Source: Pedobacter sp. (GTDB lineage: Bacteria > Bacteroidota > Bacteroidia > Sphingobacteriales > Sphingobacteriaceae). Taken from it: a stretch of 64,000 nucleotides of DNA. Each line of letters opens with the position of its first letter. The first letter of the stretch is position 1. Both the position numbers and the translations under genes were made by a program. The notes under the pieces are model-generated. The model saw nothing but the letters and a program-made list of their open reading frames with translations. It was not told the DNA's origin and did not search any database. The stretch is from the NCBI GenBank assembly GCA_025351765.1, contig JANXVH010000055.1, positions 1 to 64,000 on the forward strand. Reading direction: 5' to 3'. This document shows positions 1 through 9,992 of this stretch, in pieces.

Positions 1-753
1 AAAATTGCTTTAATAACAGGCGCAACCTCAGGAATTGGCGCAGCTTGTGCTCACTTGTTCGCGGCACAAGGTTATCATCTGGTATTACTGGGAAGAAGAG
101 AAGGTCTCCTTGTTGAAATATCAAAACACCTGGAAGATAAATACGCAATTGAGGTTAAACATGTAGTTGCTGACGTTAGAGATAATGAAGATTTGTCTTA
201 TAAACTGGAAACATTGCCTGCCCATTGGAAAAAAGTAAATGTGCTGGTCAATAATGCAGGACTTAGTCAGGGTTTAGACCCGATTGACAAGGGAAATATT
301 CAGGATTGGGATACCATGATAGATACAAATGTGAAAGGTCTTTTGTATACCACAAAGATTGTGTCCAATTGGATGATCAAAGAGAAATCAGGACATATCA
401 TTAACATTGGTTCTATTGCCGGTCAGGAAGTATACCCAAATGGAAACGTATATTGTGCAACAAAATATGCTGTAGATGCATTAAACAAAGGCATGCGCAT
501 AGATTTGCTGCCCTACGGTATTAAAGTTACCGCAATAAACCCCGGGATGGTAGAAACTGAGTTTTCTAAAGTGCGTTTTAAAGGAGATGATACCAGGGCA
601 AAAAAAGTGTACGACGGACTAGAGCCGCTTGTTGCAAATGACATTGCTGAGGCGATTTGGTTTGTGGTAAGCAGACCGGCACATGTAAACATAAACGATA
701 TGCTGATTATGCCAACGGCACAGGCAGCAGCTACTATAATAAACAGAAATTAA
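1..753 (+). CDS. SDR family NAD(P)-dependent oxidoreductase (5' end truncated by window edge)
   Basis: Frame 1 is open from base 1 and encodes KIALITGATSGIGAAC (Rossmann TGxxxGIG); later NNAG and YCATKYAVD (YxxxK). Confidence 0.93.
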   Translation, partial: KIALITGATSGIGAACAHLFAAQGYHLVLLGRREGLLVEISKHLEDKYAIEVKHVVADVRDNEDLSYKLETLPAHWKKVNVLVNNAGLSQGLDPIDKGNIQDWDTMIDTNVKGLLYTTKIVSNWMIKEKSGHIINIGSIAGQEVYPNGNVYCATKYAVDALNKGMRIDLLPYGIKVTAINPGMVETEFSKVRFKGDDTRAKKVYDGLEPLVANDIAEAIWFVVSRPAHVNINDMLIMPTAQAAATIINRN

Positions 754-767
754 AATATACGATTGAC

Positions 768-1214
768 ATGGTATCAACTACAATAGATCAGGAAATAAAA
801 CAAGCGATGCTGGCTAAAAATCAACCAAGATTAAGAGGTTTGAGGGCTATCAAAGCTGCCTTACTGCTGGCTAAAACGGAAAAAGGAACGTTAGAAGAAA
901 TTACGGAAGAAGGAGAGTTAAAAATATTACAAAGACTGGTAAAACAGCGTAAAGAATCATCAGATATCTACAAGCAACAAGGAAGAGAAGATTTAAGCCT
1001 TATTGAAGAAGAGGAAATTGAAGTGATTGCAGGCTTTATGCCTAAGCAGATAGACCGGGCTGAGTTGGAGCTAATTATTGCCGATTTGATTAAGCAATCT
1101 GGTGCAACATCTGCCAAAGAAATGGGTAAAGTAATGGGGCTGGCAAATAAGGAGTTGGCTGGTAAAGCAGACGGAAAACTAATTGCAGAGTTGGTTAAAG
1201 CACAATTGGCATAA
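768..1214 (+). CDS. GatB/YqeY domain-containing protein
   Basis: MVSTTIDQEIKQAMLAKNQPRLRGLRAIKAALL...GKVMGLANKELAGKADGKLIAELVKAQL is YqeY-like; ATG at 768 preferred over the upstream ORF start at 657, which overlaps the SDR gene. Confidence 0.9.
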   Translation: MVSTTIDQEIKQAMLAKNQPRLRGLRAIKAALLLAKTEKGTLEEITEEGELKILQRLVKQRKESSDIYKQQGREDLSLIEEEEIEVIAGFMPKQIDRAELELIIADLIKQSGATSAKEMGKVMGLANKELAGKADGKLIAELVKAQLA

Positions 1215-1308
1215 ATTGTGTTTACAGTAGTGGATACACAAATATTGTTTTTTTTACATTAAATTAAATTTAGTCTACTAACTTAGTAGCTGTACATACC
1301 AAAATCAC

Positions 1309-2073
1309 ATGAAATACGAAGTAATAGAAGATGATGGGTTCAAATATATTGAAGCTGGAAAAGGCGAAACCCTGGTATTACTTCATGGATTAATGGGCGA
1401 GCTCAGTAACTGGGAGGCGGTTATAGGTCATTTCGAGGACCGTTATCATATCCTTGTTCCAATACTGCCACTCTATGAATTGCCGCTACTTACACTCGGT
1501 GTAAAAAGCTTGTCAAAATTTGTACATAAGTTTATTAAATTTAAGAAACTTGGACAAGTAGTTTTGATAGGGAACTCTTTAGGCGGGCATGTTGGCCTTG
1601 TTTTTACCAATTCTCATCAGGAGAATGTTAAAGCTTTGGTGCTTACCGGTAGCTCGGGGTTATATGAAAATGCATTTGGCGGTACTTTTCCAAGAAGAGA
1701 GAGCTATGATTATGTGCGCGAAAAAGTTCAATTCACCTTTTATGATCCAGCTACTGCGACAAAAGAATTGGTAGATGAGGTTTTTAAGACGATAAACGAA
1801 AGATCAAAAGTAATACGGATTTTGGCACTTGCTAAATCGGCCATCCGTCACAATATGTCCAAAGAATTATCCAGAATAACCATACCTGTTTCACTAATAT
1901 GGGGAAAACAGGATAAAGTTACTCCGCCTGAGGTTGCAGAAGAGTTTCATCAGTTGCTCCCTAATTCTGAATTAAATTGGGTAGACCAATGCGGTCATGC
2001 TCCTATGATGGAGAGACCGGAGGTATTTAACGATTATCTTGACAAATTTTTGAATAGAATTTTATTAAAATAA
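1309..2073 (+). CDS. alpha/beta fold hydrolase
   Basis: LLHGLMGELSNW oxyanion region, GNSLGGH nucleophile elbow, terminal QCGHAPMMERP. Confidence 0.9.
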   Translation: MKYEVIEDDGFKYIEAGKGETLVLLHGLMGELSNWEAVIGHFEDRYHILVPILPLYELPLLTLGVKSLSKFVHKFIKFKKLGQVVLIGNSLGGHVGLVFTNSHQENVKALVLTGSSGLYENAFGGTFPRRESYDYVREKVQFTFYDPATATKELVDEVFKTINERSKVIRILALAKSAIRHNMSKELSRITIPVSLIWGKQDKVTPPEVAEEFHQLLPNSELNWVDQCGHAPMMERPEVFNDYLDKFLNRILLK

Positions 2074-2736
2074 ATGTTTGCATCTGAACTCATATCCAAT
2101 TCAATAACACCGCTAAAAACCTCTGATTCAGTTCAGAAGTCGTTGGAAAGGATGACCGAGTTTAAACTTTACCATTTGCCTATTGTAAACGAAAGCCATT
2201 TTTTGGGCTTAATTGCCGAAGAAGATCTGATAGAAGTTAAGGATACACAACAGGCAATCGGCGCTATTTCTTTGCCGCTGCTCAATCCTTTTGTGTATGA
2301 AGATGCTCATGTGTATGATATTATCAGGGTGTTTAACCAGTTAAACCTTTCCATAGTGCCTGTACTGGACTATAAAAAAAATTACCTGGGTTTAGTTTCT
2401 ATTAATAATATTATCGCTTATACATCAGAGATTTATGCGGTTAAAGAGTATGGTGGTATTATTGTTCTGGAAATTAGCAACAGGAACAATTCTTTGTCCC
2501 ACATGGCTCAGATCGTAGAGGCCGATAATGCCCAGATCCTTTCATCTTATGTACAGTCATTCCCGGATTCTACGAAACTTGAGGTTACACTTAAAATTAA
2601 CAAGACAGAGCTTTCTGGCATTATAGCTTCTTTTGAACGTTATAATTATCAGGTTAAAGCTGTATTTAATACTACACTTTCTGACGATGGTACGGAAGAC
2701 AGATATAATTCATTTATGAATTATTTAAATGTATAA
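2074..2736 (+). CDS. CBS domain-containing protein
   Basis: Tandem CBS-like motifs (HLPIVNESHFLGLIAEEDL; IVPVLDYKKNYLGLVSINNI); directly follows the hydrolase stop codon. Confidence 0.85.
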   Translation: MFASELISNSITPLKTSDSVQKSLERMTEFKLYHLPIVNESHFLGLIAEEDLIEVKDTQQAIGAISLPLLNPFVYEDAHVYDIIRVFNQLNLSIVPVLDYKKNYLGLVSINNIIAYTSEIYAVKEYGGIIVLEISNRNNSLSHMAQIVEADNAQILSSYVQSFPDSTKLEVTLKINKTELSGIIASFERYNYQVKAVFNTTLSDDGTEDRYNSFMNYLNV

Positions 2737-2739
2737 TTA

Positions 2740-3618
2740 ATGATTGCGATTTACGGCAGAGCGTTTAATAATAGTGTATTACCTTTTGTACAAGAAGTTT
2801 TTACTGTACTGGAGCAATACGATACCCCAATATTAGTCCACAAACAATATCTGGATTTTATTATTGACAAGATCAAGCTTCCAGACCGCATTATTACCTT
2901 TCAAGATCACAAAGAATTGCCAGATAAGACAGACGTATTGATCAGTCTTGGGGGAGATGGAACGCTGTTGGATACCCTCGCATTGGTAAGAGATTCTGGG
3001 ATTCCTGTGATCGGAATCAATTTCGGTCGCCTTGGATTCCTCGCTAGTATTAATAAAGACGAAATAAAGACTGCGATTGACGCGATCCACAATAAAAACT
3101 ACAGTTTAGATAAGCGCACACTGCTGAGCTTCAGTTCAAAACAAGGCCTTTTTGGCGATGAAAATTTCGCGTTAAATGATGTAACCATACACAGGAGAGA
3201 CAATTCTGCGATGATGCTTATTCATGCTTATATGAATAATGAATTTGTCAACTCCTATTGGGCTGACGGATTAATTATTGCTACACCTACAGGATCCACC
3301 GCATATTCATTGAGCTGTGGCGGGCCGATTATTTATCCGAGTTCGCAAAATTTCGTGGTAACGCCCATTGCGCCGCATAACCTAAACGTTAGACCGTTGA
3401 TCATTCCGGATGAGGTTTCCCTTACATTTGAAATTGAAGCGCGTAGCGCTAAGTTTTTAGTTTCTTGTGATTCCAGAACTGAAACAGTAGACAGGTCTGT
3501 TAAAATAACTTTGAACAAGGCCTCTTTTCATGTAAATTTGATTCGTTTAAACAATGAAAGCTACCTGACTACGCTTCGCAACAAGTTGTTGTGGGGAATT
3601 GATACGCGGAATTATTAA
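2740..3618 (+). CDS. nadK: NAD kinase
   Basis: LGGDGTLLDTL, GINFGRLGFLA and DGLIIATPTGSTAYSLSCGGPI are NAD kinase signatures. Confidence 0.96.
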   Translation: MIAIYGRAFNNSVLPFVQEVFTVLEQYDTPILVHKQYLDFIIDKIKLPDRIITFQDHKELPDKTDVLISLGGDGTLLDTLALVRDSGIPVIGINFGRLGFLASINKDEIKTAIDAIHNKNYSLDKRTLLSFSSKQGLFGDENFALNDVTIHRRDNSAMMLIHAYMNNEFVNSYWADGLIIATPTGSTAYSLSCGGPIIYPSSQNFVVTPIAPHNLNVRPLIIPDEVSLTFEIEARSAKFLVSCDSRTETVDRSVKITLNKASFHVNLIRLNNESYLTTLRNKLLWGIDTRNY

Positions 3619-3619
3619 T

Positions 3620-4435
3620 ATGCGATATCAGCTGTTTTTTGCCTGGTTTTTTTTACTATTTACATTTAAGTATACCAATACTGCTGCGCAGAATCTCGAA
3701 ATAGGATTAGGAGGTGGAGGTGCTGCTTATATTGGGGATCTGAATCAAACACATTATTTTAAAGTAAGCGGGCCATCTGCCGGGGCTTATCTGAAACTAA
3801 ATCTGGATCCTTATTGGGCTGTTGGATTGCAGTATAATTACGGCAAGGTAAAAGCTGACGACTTAAAGAGTAGTAATGCTTATGAGCAAAACAGGGCACT
3901 CAACTTTAGTACTTCATTAAATGAATTGAGTATGCAGGCAGACTTTAATTTTTTGGAGTACTTTGCTGGGGGTGGTGCTAAGAATTTTACACCTTATATT
4001 TTTACAGGCATTGGACTGGTTTTCTTTAGTCCGAAAGGCAATTACCAAATAGGAAACTCGACTGAAGCTTACCGGCTGCGGTTTTATCAAACAGAAGGAC
4101 AGGCGAATGCCTACAGAAATTTTGCATTGTCAGTGCCCTATGGATTAGGTATGAAATTCAAACTTAAAGACAGTTGGGGCTTATTTACCCAAATAGGATA
4201 TCGTACTGCTTTTACAGACTATCTGGATGATGTGAGTGGGGTGTATGCAGACCCGAATGTTTGGCCGGCGGATGGGAACAGGGCGGTTCGTGAAGAACTT
4301 TCTAACCCTTCTTCAAATCCCGATTATGGGCGTCCAGGAAGCCAAAGAGGGGATTTTAGGAAAAGAGATTCTTATATGTTTGTAGGTGTTGGCATATCTT
4401 TTACATTTGTGTCCCAGAAATGTTATACATTTTAG
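3620..4435 (+). CDS. DUF6089-like secreted/outer membrane beta-barrel protein
   Basis: Signal peptide, GGGGAAYIGDLNQTHYFKVSGPSAGAYLKLNLDP, aromatic C-terminal region; sits between nadK and uppS. Confidence 0.75.
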   Translation: MRYQLFFAWFFLLFTFKYTNTAAQNLEIGLGGGGAAYIGDLNQTHYFKVSGPSAGAYLKLNLDPYWAVGLQYNYGKVKADDLKSSNAYEQNRALNFSTSLNELSMQADFNFLEYFAGGGAKNFTPYIFTGIGLVFFSPKGNYQIGNSTEAYRLRFYQTEGQANAYRNFALSVPYGLGMKFKLKDSWGLFTQIGYRTAFTDYLDDVSGVYADPNVWPADGNRAVREELSNPSSNPDYGRPGSQRGDFRKRDSYMFVGVGISFTFVSQKCYTF

Positions 4436-4453
4436 GCATATTTGCACATTATA

Positions 4454-5194
4454 ATGGGATTCAAAGAACAAATTGATGTTACACGCCTTCCTGAACATAT
4501 AGCGATTATCATGGATGGTAATGGGCGATGGGCTAAAAATCAGGGAAAATTCAGGCATTTCGGTCATGAAACCGGTGTGCTTTCCGTTAAGGATATTGTG
4601 GAGGGATGTGCAGACATAGGAATTAAATATTTAACTGTTTATGCATTCTCGACTGAGAACTGGAACAGGCCTATTGAGGAAGTTAATGCGCTAATGGAGT
4701 TATTGATATCTACTATTAATCAGGAAACACCTACCCTAACGAAAAATAACATCCGTCTTAACGCAATAGGCGATATTGCATCCTTACCACAAAAATGTAT
4801 TGACGACTTAAAAAGTGCGATGGATAAAACGGCGAACAATACCCGCTGTACGTTAACACTTGCTTTAAGCTACAGTGCAAAGTGGGAAATTTTGAATGCG
4901 GCAAAAAAACTTGCGCAACAGATTGAAGAAAAAAAAATTACCATAGCGGATATCAATGAAGAGAATTTTTCAAAAGAGCTAACTACAGTTAATATGCCCG
5001 ATCCCGAGCTGATGATCCGCACTAGCGGAGAACACCGGGTGAGTAATTTTCTATTATGGCAGATGGCTTATACCGAGCTTTATTTTACTGATACCTTATG
5101 GCCTGACTTCAGACAGGAGAGTCTTTTTGAAGCTATTGTAGACTACCAAAAGCGCGAACGTCGCTTCGGTAAAATTAGTGAACAGTTGAACTAA
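4454..5194 (+). CDS. uppS: isoprenyl transferase (undecaprenyl diphosphate synthase)
   Basis: HIAIIMDGNGRWAKNQGKFRHFGHETG and PDPELMIRTSGEHRVSNFLLWQMAYTELYFTDTLWPDF signatures. Confidence 0.96.
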   Translation: MGFKEQIDVTRLPEHIAIIMDGNGRWAKNQGKFRHFGHETGVLSVKDIVEGCADIGIKYLTVYAFSTENWNRPIEEVNALMELLISTINQETPTLTKNNIRLNAIGDIASLPQKCIDDLKSAMDKTANNTRCTLTLALSYSAKWEILNAAKKLAQQIEEKKITIADINEENFSKELTTVNMPDPELMIRTSGEHRVSNFLLWQMAYTELYFTDTLWPDFRQESLFEAIVDYQKRERRFGKISEQLN

Positions 5195-5257
5195 TTTTAA
5201 CTTTAACACTTTTTAACATGTGTTTAAATTAACTTAGCGTCGATTTTTAGATTGTAA

Positions 5258-7801
5258 ATGAAAAGAATATATCAACTCATATTTTTGCTTTTGATTGGTT
5301 TACCAACCATGGCACAAATTACCCGGCCACAAACTCCTCCTGCCCACCCAACCTTAAAGGTGAATGGTCTCGAGCTCGATTATTTCAATCCAAAAGAATA
5401 CATTATTGGTGGAACTACCATTAGTGGCACCCAATTTATTGATAAAGAGGTGATCATTACACTTTCAAAACTGATCAAAGGAGAACGTATAACATTACCT
5501 GGAGAAGCTACAGCAAATGCCATCAAAGTGTTGTGGAGCCAAGGCTTGTTCGATGATATAAAACTAGACATCAGTAAGATTGATGCAGATACCGTTTACT
5601 TTGATATTGCAGTGGTAGAGCGCCCGCGTTTAAGTACCTTTGAACTGAACGGTTTAAGTAAATCTCAGAAGACGGATATTCTTGAAAAGATCAATGAGAA
5701 AAAAGGTAAGGCAATTATTAATGACAACCTTTATAATTCTACTACCGCAATCATTAAAAAGTATTTGTTAGGGAAAGGGTTTTTCTTTACTTCTGTAGAA
5801 TACAAAACTATTCCAGATCCCAATCTTGAGAATGGAATGGTTTTACAAGTATTTGTTACCAAAGGCGATAAGGTTAAAGTACATGAAATCAACTTTACTG
5901 GGAACAAGGATTTCTCTTCTGCCAAACTAAAAAAATTCCTTAAAAAGACGAAACAACAGGCTTTCTATAAAGTCTTTGGGTCGGGCAAGTTTAATAAAGA
6001 AAAGTATGATGAAGATAAGATAAAACTTATAGCGAAAATGCAGGAAAAGGGTTATCGTGATGCGGCTATCTTAAAAGACAGCATTTATAAGTACAATGAT
6101 AAATCTATTGGTATTAAGATAGATTTATATGAAGGACCTAAATATTACTTCGGTAATATAACCTGGGCTGGAAACGCAAAATATACAGACAAGGCATTAG
6201 AGACCATATTGGGTATAGAAAAGGGTGAAGTGTTTAGTGAGGAGAAAATGGAGAAGAAACTTCGTGGAAGTCCTTCAGGCGAAGATGTTTCAAGTTTATA
6301 CCTGAACGATGGTTACCTAACCTTTCTTGTGGACCCTGTTCAAACTAAAATTTATGGCGATACTGTTGATCTGGAAATGCGCATTGCTGAAGGGCCACAG
6401 TATACCAATAACCGCATAACGATTAAAGGTAATAGCATTACGCACGACCGGGTTGCGCTGCGTCAGGTTCGTACTAAACCTGGAGAGAAGTTTTCTAAAG
6501 AGCTTTTAGTCCGTACTATACGGGAATTAGGTCAACTTGGTTATTTTGATGAATCTAAAACTGTCCCTGATGTAAAGCCAAATGCTGCTGATGGTACCGT
6601 GGATATTCATTATGTGGTGGAGGAAAAACCGTCAGATCAAATTGAACTATCTGGTGGTTTTGGTGGTGGTAACATTATTGGAACACTAGGATTGACGTTC
6701 AATAATTTTTCTTTAAGGAATATGTTTAATGGCTCTGCATATAAACCATTGCCAAAAGGTGATGGACAAAAATTGAGCCTTAGAGGGCAGACGAATGGTA
6801 AATATTATCAGTCTTACAGTTTCTCATTCTCTGAACCATGGCTTGGAGGAAAGAAGCCAATTAGTTTTGGAGTAAGTGCTTTCACTTCATCTCAGTCCAA
6901 CGGTGCTAGTTCTAATAGTCAGAATGCGCAAAAGATTCGTTTGAATGGGGTTACGGTTAGCTTAGGAAGAGTATTGAAATTTCCCGATAATTACTTCCAG
7001 CTTACGCACTCTATCAATGCACAGCAATATATCTTGACTAATTATCCTGGGTATCTGTTTAATACTGGTACGTCGTATAATTTCAACTTAACGCAGGAAT
7101 TGAGCAGGGATTCAAGAAATAGTACGATTTTCCCTACTGATGGGTCTATCTTCAGGTTTACCATTCAAGCTACACCACCGTATTCTCTGTTAAATAATGT
7201 GAACTACGCGACAGCTTCAGACAAACAGCGTTATAAGTTCACGGAGTATCATAAATGGAAATTTGAATCTCAATGGTACCAAAGATTGGCGGGTAAGTTT
7301 GTGGTAAAGGCACAAGCACAATTCGGATTCCTTGGTTTATATAACCGTGCAGTTGGACAATCGGCATTCGAGCGTTTTAAATTGGGTGGAGATGGTATGC
7401 AGGGTTTTGATTTCTTGCAGGGTTCTGAACTGATCGCTATGCGTGGTTATGCCAACAATTCAGTAGTTCCCGTTGGATCTAATGTAAATCTTGCTCAGAA
7501 ATCAGGAAGCCCCATCTTTAACAAATATGTAATGGAAATAAGGTATCCTGTAATTGCAAGCCAATCTGCTACAGCTTTTGTTGTTGCATTTGCTGAAGGT
7601 GGTAATACGTGGGATAAGTTTAGCGACTTTAATCCTTTTAATATAAGAAGATCGGTAGGTGTAGGTGCTAAAATTTACTTGCCTATATTTGGATTGCTTG
7701 GCGTAGATTATGGATATGGTTTTGATAAAATACCTGGTTTGCCAGACGCTAATAAGGGACAGTTCCACTTTAGTATTGCCCAGCAATTGGGAGGTTTTTA
7801 A
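5258..7801 (+). CDS. bamA: outer membrane protein assembly factor BamA
   Basis: Signal peptide, multiple POTRA-like repeats, C-terminal Omp85 barrel with FKLGGDGMQGFD and a terminal aromatic residue; located next to uppS and ompH. Confidence 0.94.
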   Translation: MKRIYQLIFLLLIGLPTMAQITRPQTPPAHPTLKVNGLELDYFNPKEYIIGGTTISGTQFIDKEVIITLSKLIKGERITLPGEATANAIKVLWSQGLFDDIKLDISKIDADTVYFDIAVVERPRLSTFELNGLSKSQKTDILEKINEKKGKAIINDNLYNSTTAIIKKYLLGKGFFFTSVEYKTIPDPNLENGMVLQVFVTKGDKVKVHEINFTGNKDFSSAKLKKFLKKTKQQAFYKVFGSGKFNKEKYDEDKIKLIAKMQEKGYRDAAILKDSIYKYNDKSIGIKIDLYEGPKYYFGNITWAGNAKYTDKALETILGIEKGEVFSEEKMEKKLRGSPSGEDVSSLYLNDGYLTFLVDPVQTKIYGDTVDLEMRIAEGPQYTNNRITIKGNSITHDRVALRQVRTKPGEKFSKELLVRTIRELGQLGYFDESKTVPDVKPNAADGTVDIHYVVEEKPSDQIELSGGFGGGNIIGTLGLTFNNFSLRNMFNGSAYKPLPKGDGQKLSLRGQTNGKYYQSYSFSFSEPWLGGKKPISFGVSAFTSSQSNGASSNSQNAQKIRLNGVTVSLGRVLKFPDNYFQLTHSINAQQYILTNYPGYLFNTGTSYNFNLTQELSRDSRNSTIFPTDGSIFRFTIQATPPYSLLNNVNYATASDKQRYKFTEYHKWKFESQWYQRLAGKFVVKAQAQFGFLGLYNRAVGQSAFERFKLGGDGMQGFDFLQGSELIAMRGYANNSVVPVGSNVNLAQKSGSPIFNKYVMEIRYPVIASQSATAFVVAFAEGGNTWDKFSDFNPFNIRRSVGVGAKIYLPIFGLLGVDYGYGFDKIPGLPDANKGQFHFSIAQQLGGF

Positions 7802-7836
7802 TTAAGCGTTTGACACCTATTGAAAAACATAACAAA

Positions 7837-8367
7837 ATGAAAAAATACTTTTTAATCTGCTTCTTTCTGCTAACCGGGTTCGCATCCTTTGCACAAAAGT
7901 TTGCGTATGTGGATACAGAATACATTTTGAAACATTTGCCGGAATATAAATCTTCATTAAGCCAACTTAACGTGCTTTCGGAGCAATGGCAAAAGCAGGT
8001 AGATAACAATTTTACCGAGATTGATAAAATGTACAAATTATATCAGGCTGATCAGGTGTTACTAACTGCAGATATGCGTAAACGAAGAGAGAACGAGATT
8101 ATTGAAAAAGAAAAAGATGCTAAAGATTTTCAACGGAGAATTTTCGGTCCGGATGGTGAGCTGTTTCAAAACAGAACAAAGTTATTAACTCCAATTCAGG
8201 AGAAAGTAACTAAAGCCATTTCTGAAATTGCGAAGGCGAAATTCTTTGATTTTATTTTTGATAAAAGCAGCGAATCAACCATGATGATTTATGCGAGCAG
8301 TAGCTACGATGTCAGTAATGAAGTAATTACCAGATTAGGCTACAAGCCAGGAACTATTTTGAAATAA
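7837..8367 (+). CDS. OmpH/Skp family outer membrane chaperone
   Basis: Signal peptide MKKYFLICFFLLTGFASFA; QKFAYVDTEYILKHLPEYKSSLSQL coiled-coil; follows bamA. Confidence 0.9.
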   Translation: MKKYFLICFFLLTGFASFAQKFAYVDTEYILKHLPEYKSSLSQLNVLSEQWQKQVDNNFTEIDKMYKLYQADQVLLTADMRKRRENEIIEKEKDAKDFQRRIFGPDGELFQNRTKLLTPIQEKVTKAISEIAKAKFFDFIFDKSSESTMMIYASSSYDVSNEVITRLGYKPGTILK

Positions 8368-8410
8368 CACATAAATAAGTAAATTACAACAATTTTTAAG
8401 AACAATAGAG

Positions 8411-8983
8411 ATGAGAAAGTTAATGAACGCATTTTTTGTAGCAGCAGGGTTACTGTTTACCGCTAACATTGCAAATGCACAACAAAAATTGGCACACTTG
8501 AATTCGGCGCTGATTATCGAAGCAATGCCAGAATTTAAAACTGGTCAAACCGCATTGGAAACACTTAGTAAGACAAAGTCTGCAGAGATCGATAAAATGA
8601 TCAGTGAGTACCAAACAAAGTATCAGGCAGCACAAGCCAAAGAAAAAACAATCAGCGAAGCAAATAAAGAAGTTGTTGGTAAGGAATTACAAGCGGCAGG
8701 TGCTGATTTGCAAGACCTTCAAAAACGTATTGAAGACGCCAAAGCAAAAGCACAGCAAGAACTAGAACAAAAGAACACTGAGGTTTTCAACCCAATTAAG
8801 GCAAAAGCTGCTGCAGCTATCAATGCCGTTTCAAAAGAAAAGGGTTATGCATATGTATTTGATACTGCAAACCCAGCATTGGTTTATTTTGATGGCGGTG
8901 AAGACATCACTACTTTGATCAAAACTAAATTGGGAATTTCTGCAACTGCAGCTGCACCTAGTGTTGCACCCAAAAAAAAGTAA
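8411..8983 (+). CDS. OmpH/Skp family outer membrane chaperone
   Basis: Signal peptide; QQKLAHLNSALIIEAMPEFKTGQTALETL and long charged coiled-coil; second tandem paralog. Confidence 0.91.
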   Translation: MRKLMNAFFVAAGLLFTANIANAQQKLAHLNSALIIEAMPEFKTGQTALETLSKTKSAEIDKMISEYQTKYQAAQAKEKTISEANKEVVGKELQAAGADLQDLQKRIEDAKAKAQQELEQKNTEVFNPIKAKAAAAINAVSKEKGYAYVFDTANPALVYFDGGEDITTLIKTKLGISATAAAPSVAPKKK

Positions 8984-9040
8984 AATAAAAACAGCTATCG
9001 GCGCCGAGGGTACTGTATATGATGTTAAATAATTAAATTG

Positions 9041-9075
9041 CGGGATTGAGTAATAAAACTCAATCCCGTTTTTTT
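9041..9075 (+). terminator. Rho-independent terminator
   Basis: cgggattgag-taataaaa-ctcaatcccg followed by seven T; downstream of the ompH genes and just before murI. Confidence 0.9.
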
Positions 9076-9078
9076 ATC

Positions 9079-9900
9079 ATGAAAAATCAGTCTATAGGCA
9101 TATTTGATTCAGGGTACGGTGGTTTAACCGTATTCAAGTCTATATCGGAAAAGCTACCTGATTATAATTACATCTACATGGGCGATAATGCCCGTTCACC
9201 TTATGGCGACCATTCTTTTGAAACTGTCTATGAGTATACCCTAGAGTGCGTAGAATGGTTGTTTTCTCAAGGATGCCCTCTAGTTATATTAGCTTGTAAT
9301 ACAGCATCGGCCAAAGCACTTAGATCGATACAACAAAAAGTTCTTCCAGTTAAGTTTCCTGAAAATAGGGTGCTTGGAGTTATCAGGCCTACCGCTGAGG
9401 TAATTGGCGATTACAGCGCCACAAAAGTAATAGGGGTAATGGGCACCAGGGGGACTGTTAACTCATCGTCTTATCTAATGGAGATTAGCAAATTCTTTCC
9501 TAACGTTGTAGTACACCAACAGAGCTGCCCTATGTGGGTTCCATTAGTGGAGAACAATGAGCACCTCAATTCTGGAGCTGATTATTTCATTGAAAAATAT
9601 ATAGCCAGCCTGCTCTCAAAAAATAAGATGATAGATACCATATTACTGGCTTGTACGCACTACCCGTTGTTGGCGCCAAAGATAGAATTGGTGCTACCTC
9701 CAAATGTGAAGCTGGTTGGGCAAGGTGACATTGTGGCAAGTAGCCTGGCTCATTACTTAGAGAACCATCCGGAAATGAAACAGAAGCTCGGGATCGACGG
9801 TAAAAGAAGCTTTTTTACTACTGGTGAATCTGAAATATTTAATGAGCACGCCTCTTTATTTTTCCATGCGGTGGTCAAATCAGAGCATGTTGATCTGTGA
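9079..9900 (+). CDS. murI: glutamate racemase
   Basis: IGIFDSGYGGLTVFKSI, LACNTASAKALR and LLACTHYPLLAPKI signatures. Confidence 0.96.
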   Translation: MKNQSIGIFDSGYGGLTVFKSISEKLPDYNYIYMGDNARSPYGDHSFETVYEYTLECVEWLFSQGCPLVILACNTASAKALRSIQQKVLPVKFPENRVLGVIRPTAEVIGDYSATKVIGVMGTRGTVNSSSYLMEISKFFPNVVVHQQSCPMWVPLVENNEHLNSGADYFIEKYIASLLSKNKMIDTILLACTHYPLLAPKIELVLPPNVKLVGQGDIVASSLAHYLENHPEMKQKLGIDGKRSFFTTGESEIFNEHASLFFHAVVKSEHVDL

Positions 9901-9992
9901 GACTAAGATGACTATAATCTGAATTTAGATTGCATTTCTTTCTAGGTTCTAAAGGTTATTAACTCTAAATTTGCGGCTCAAATAAGACACTA

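Noticed and set aside
7837-8983. Tandem Skp/OmpH duplication after bamA as novel
   Set aside because: Two consecutive OmpH genes after bamA are a familiar Bacteroidota arrangement.
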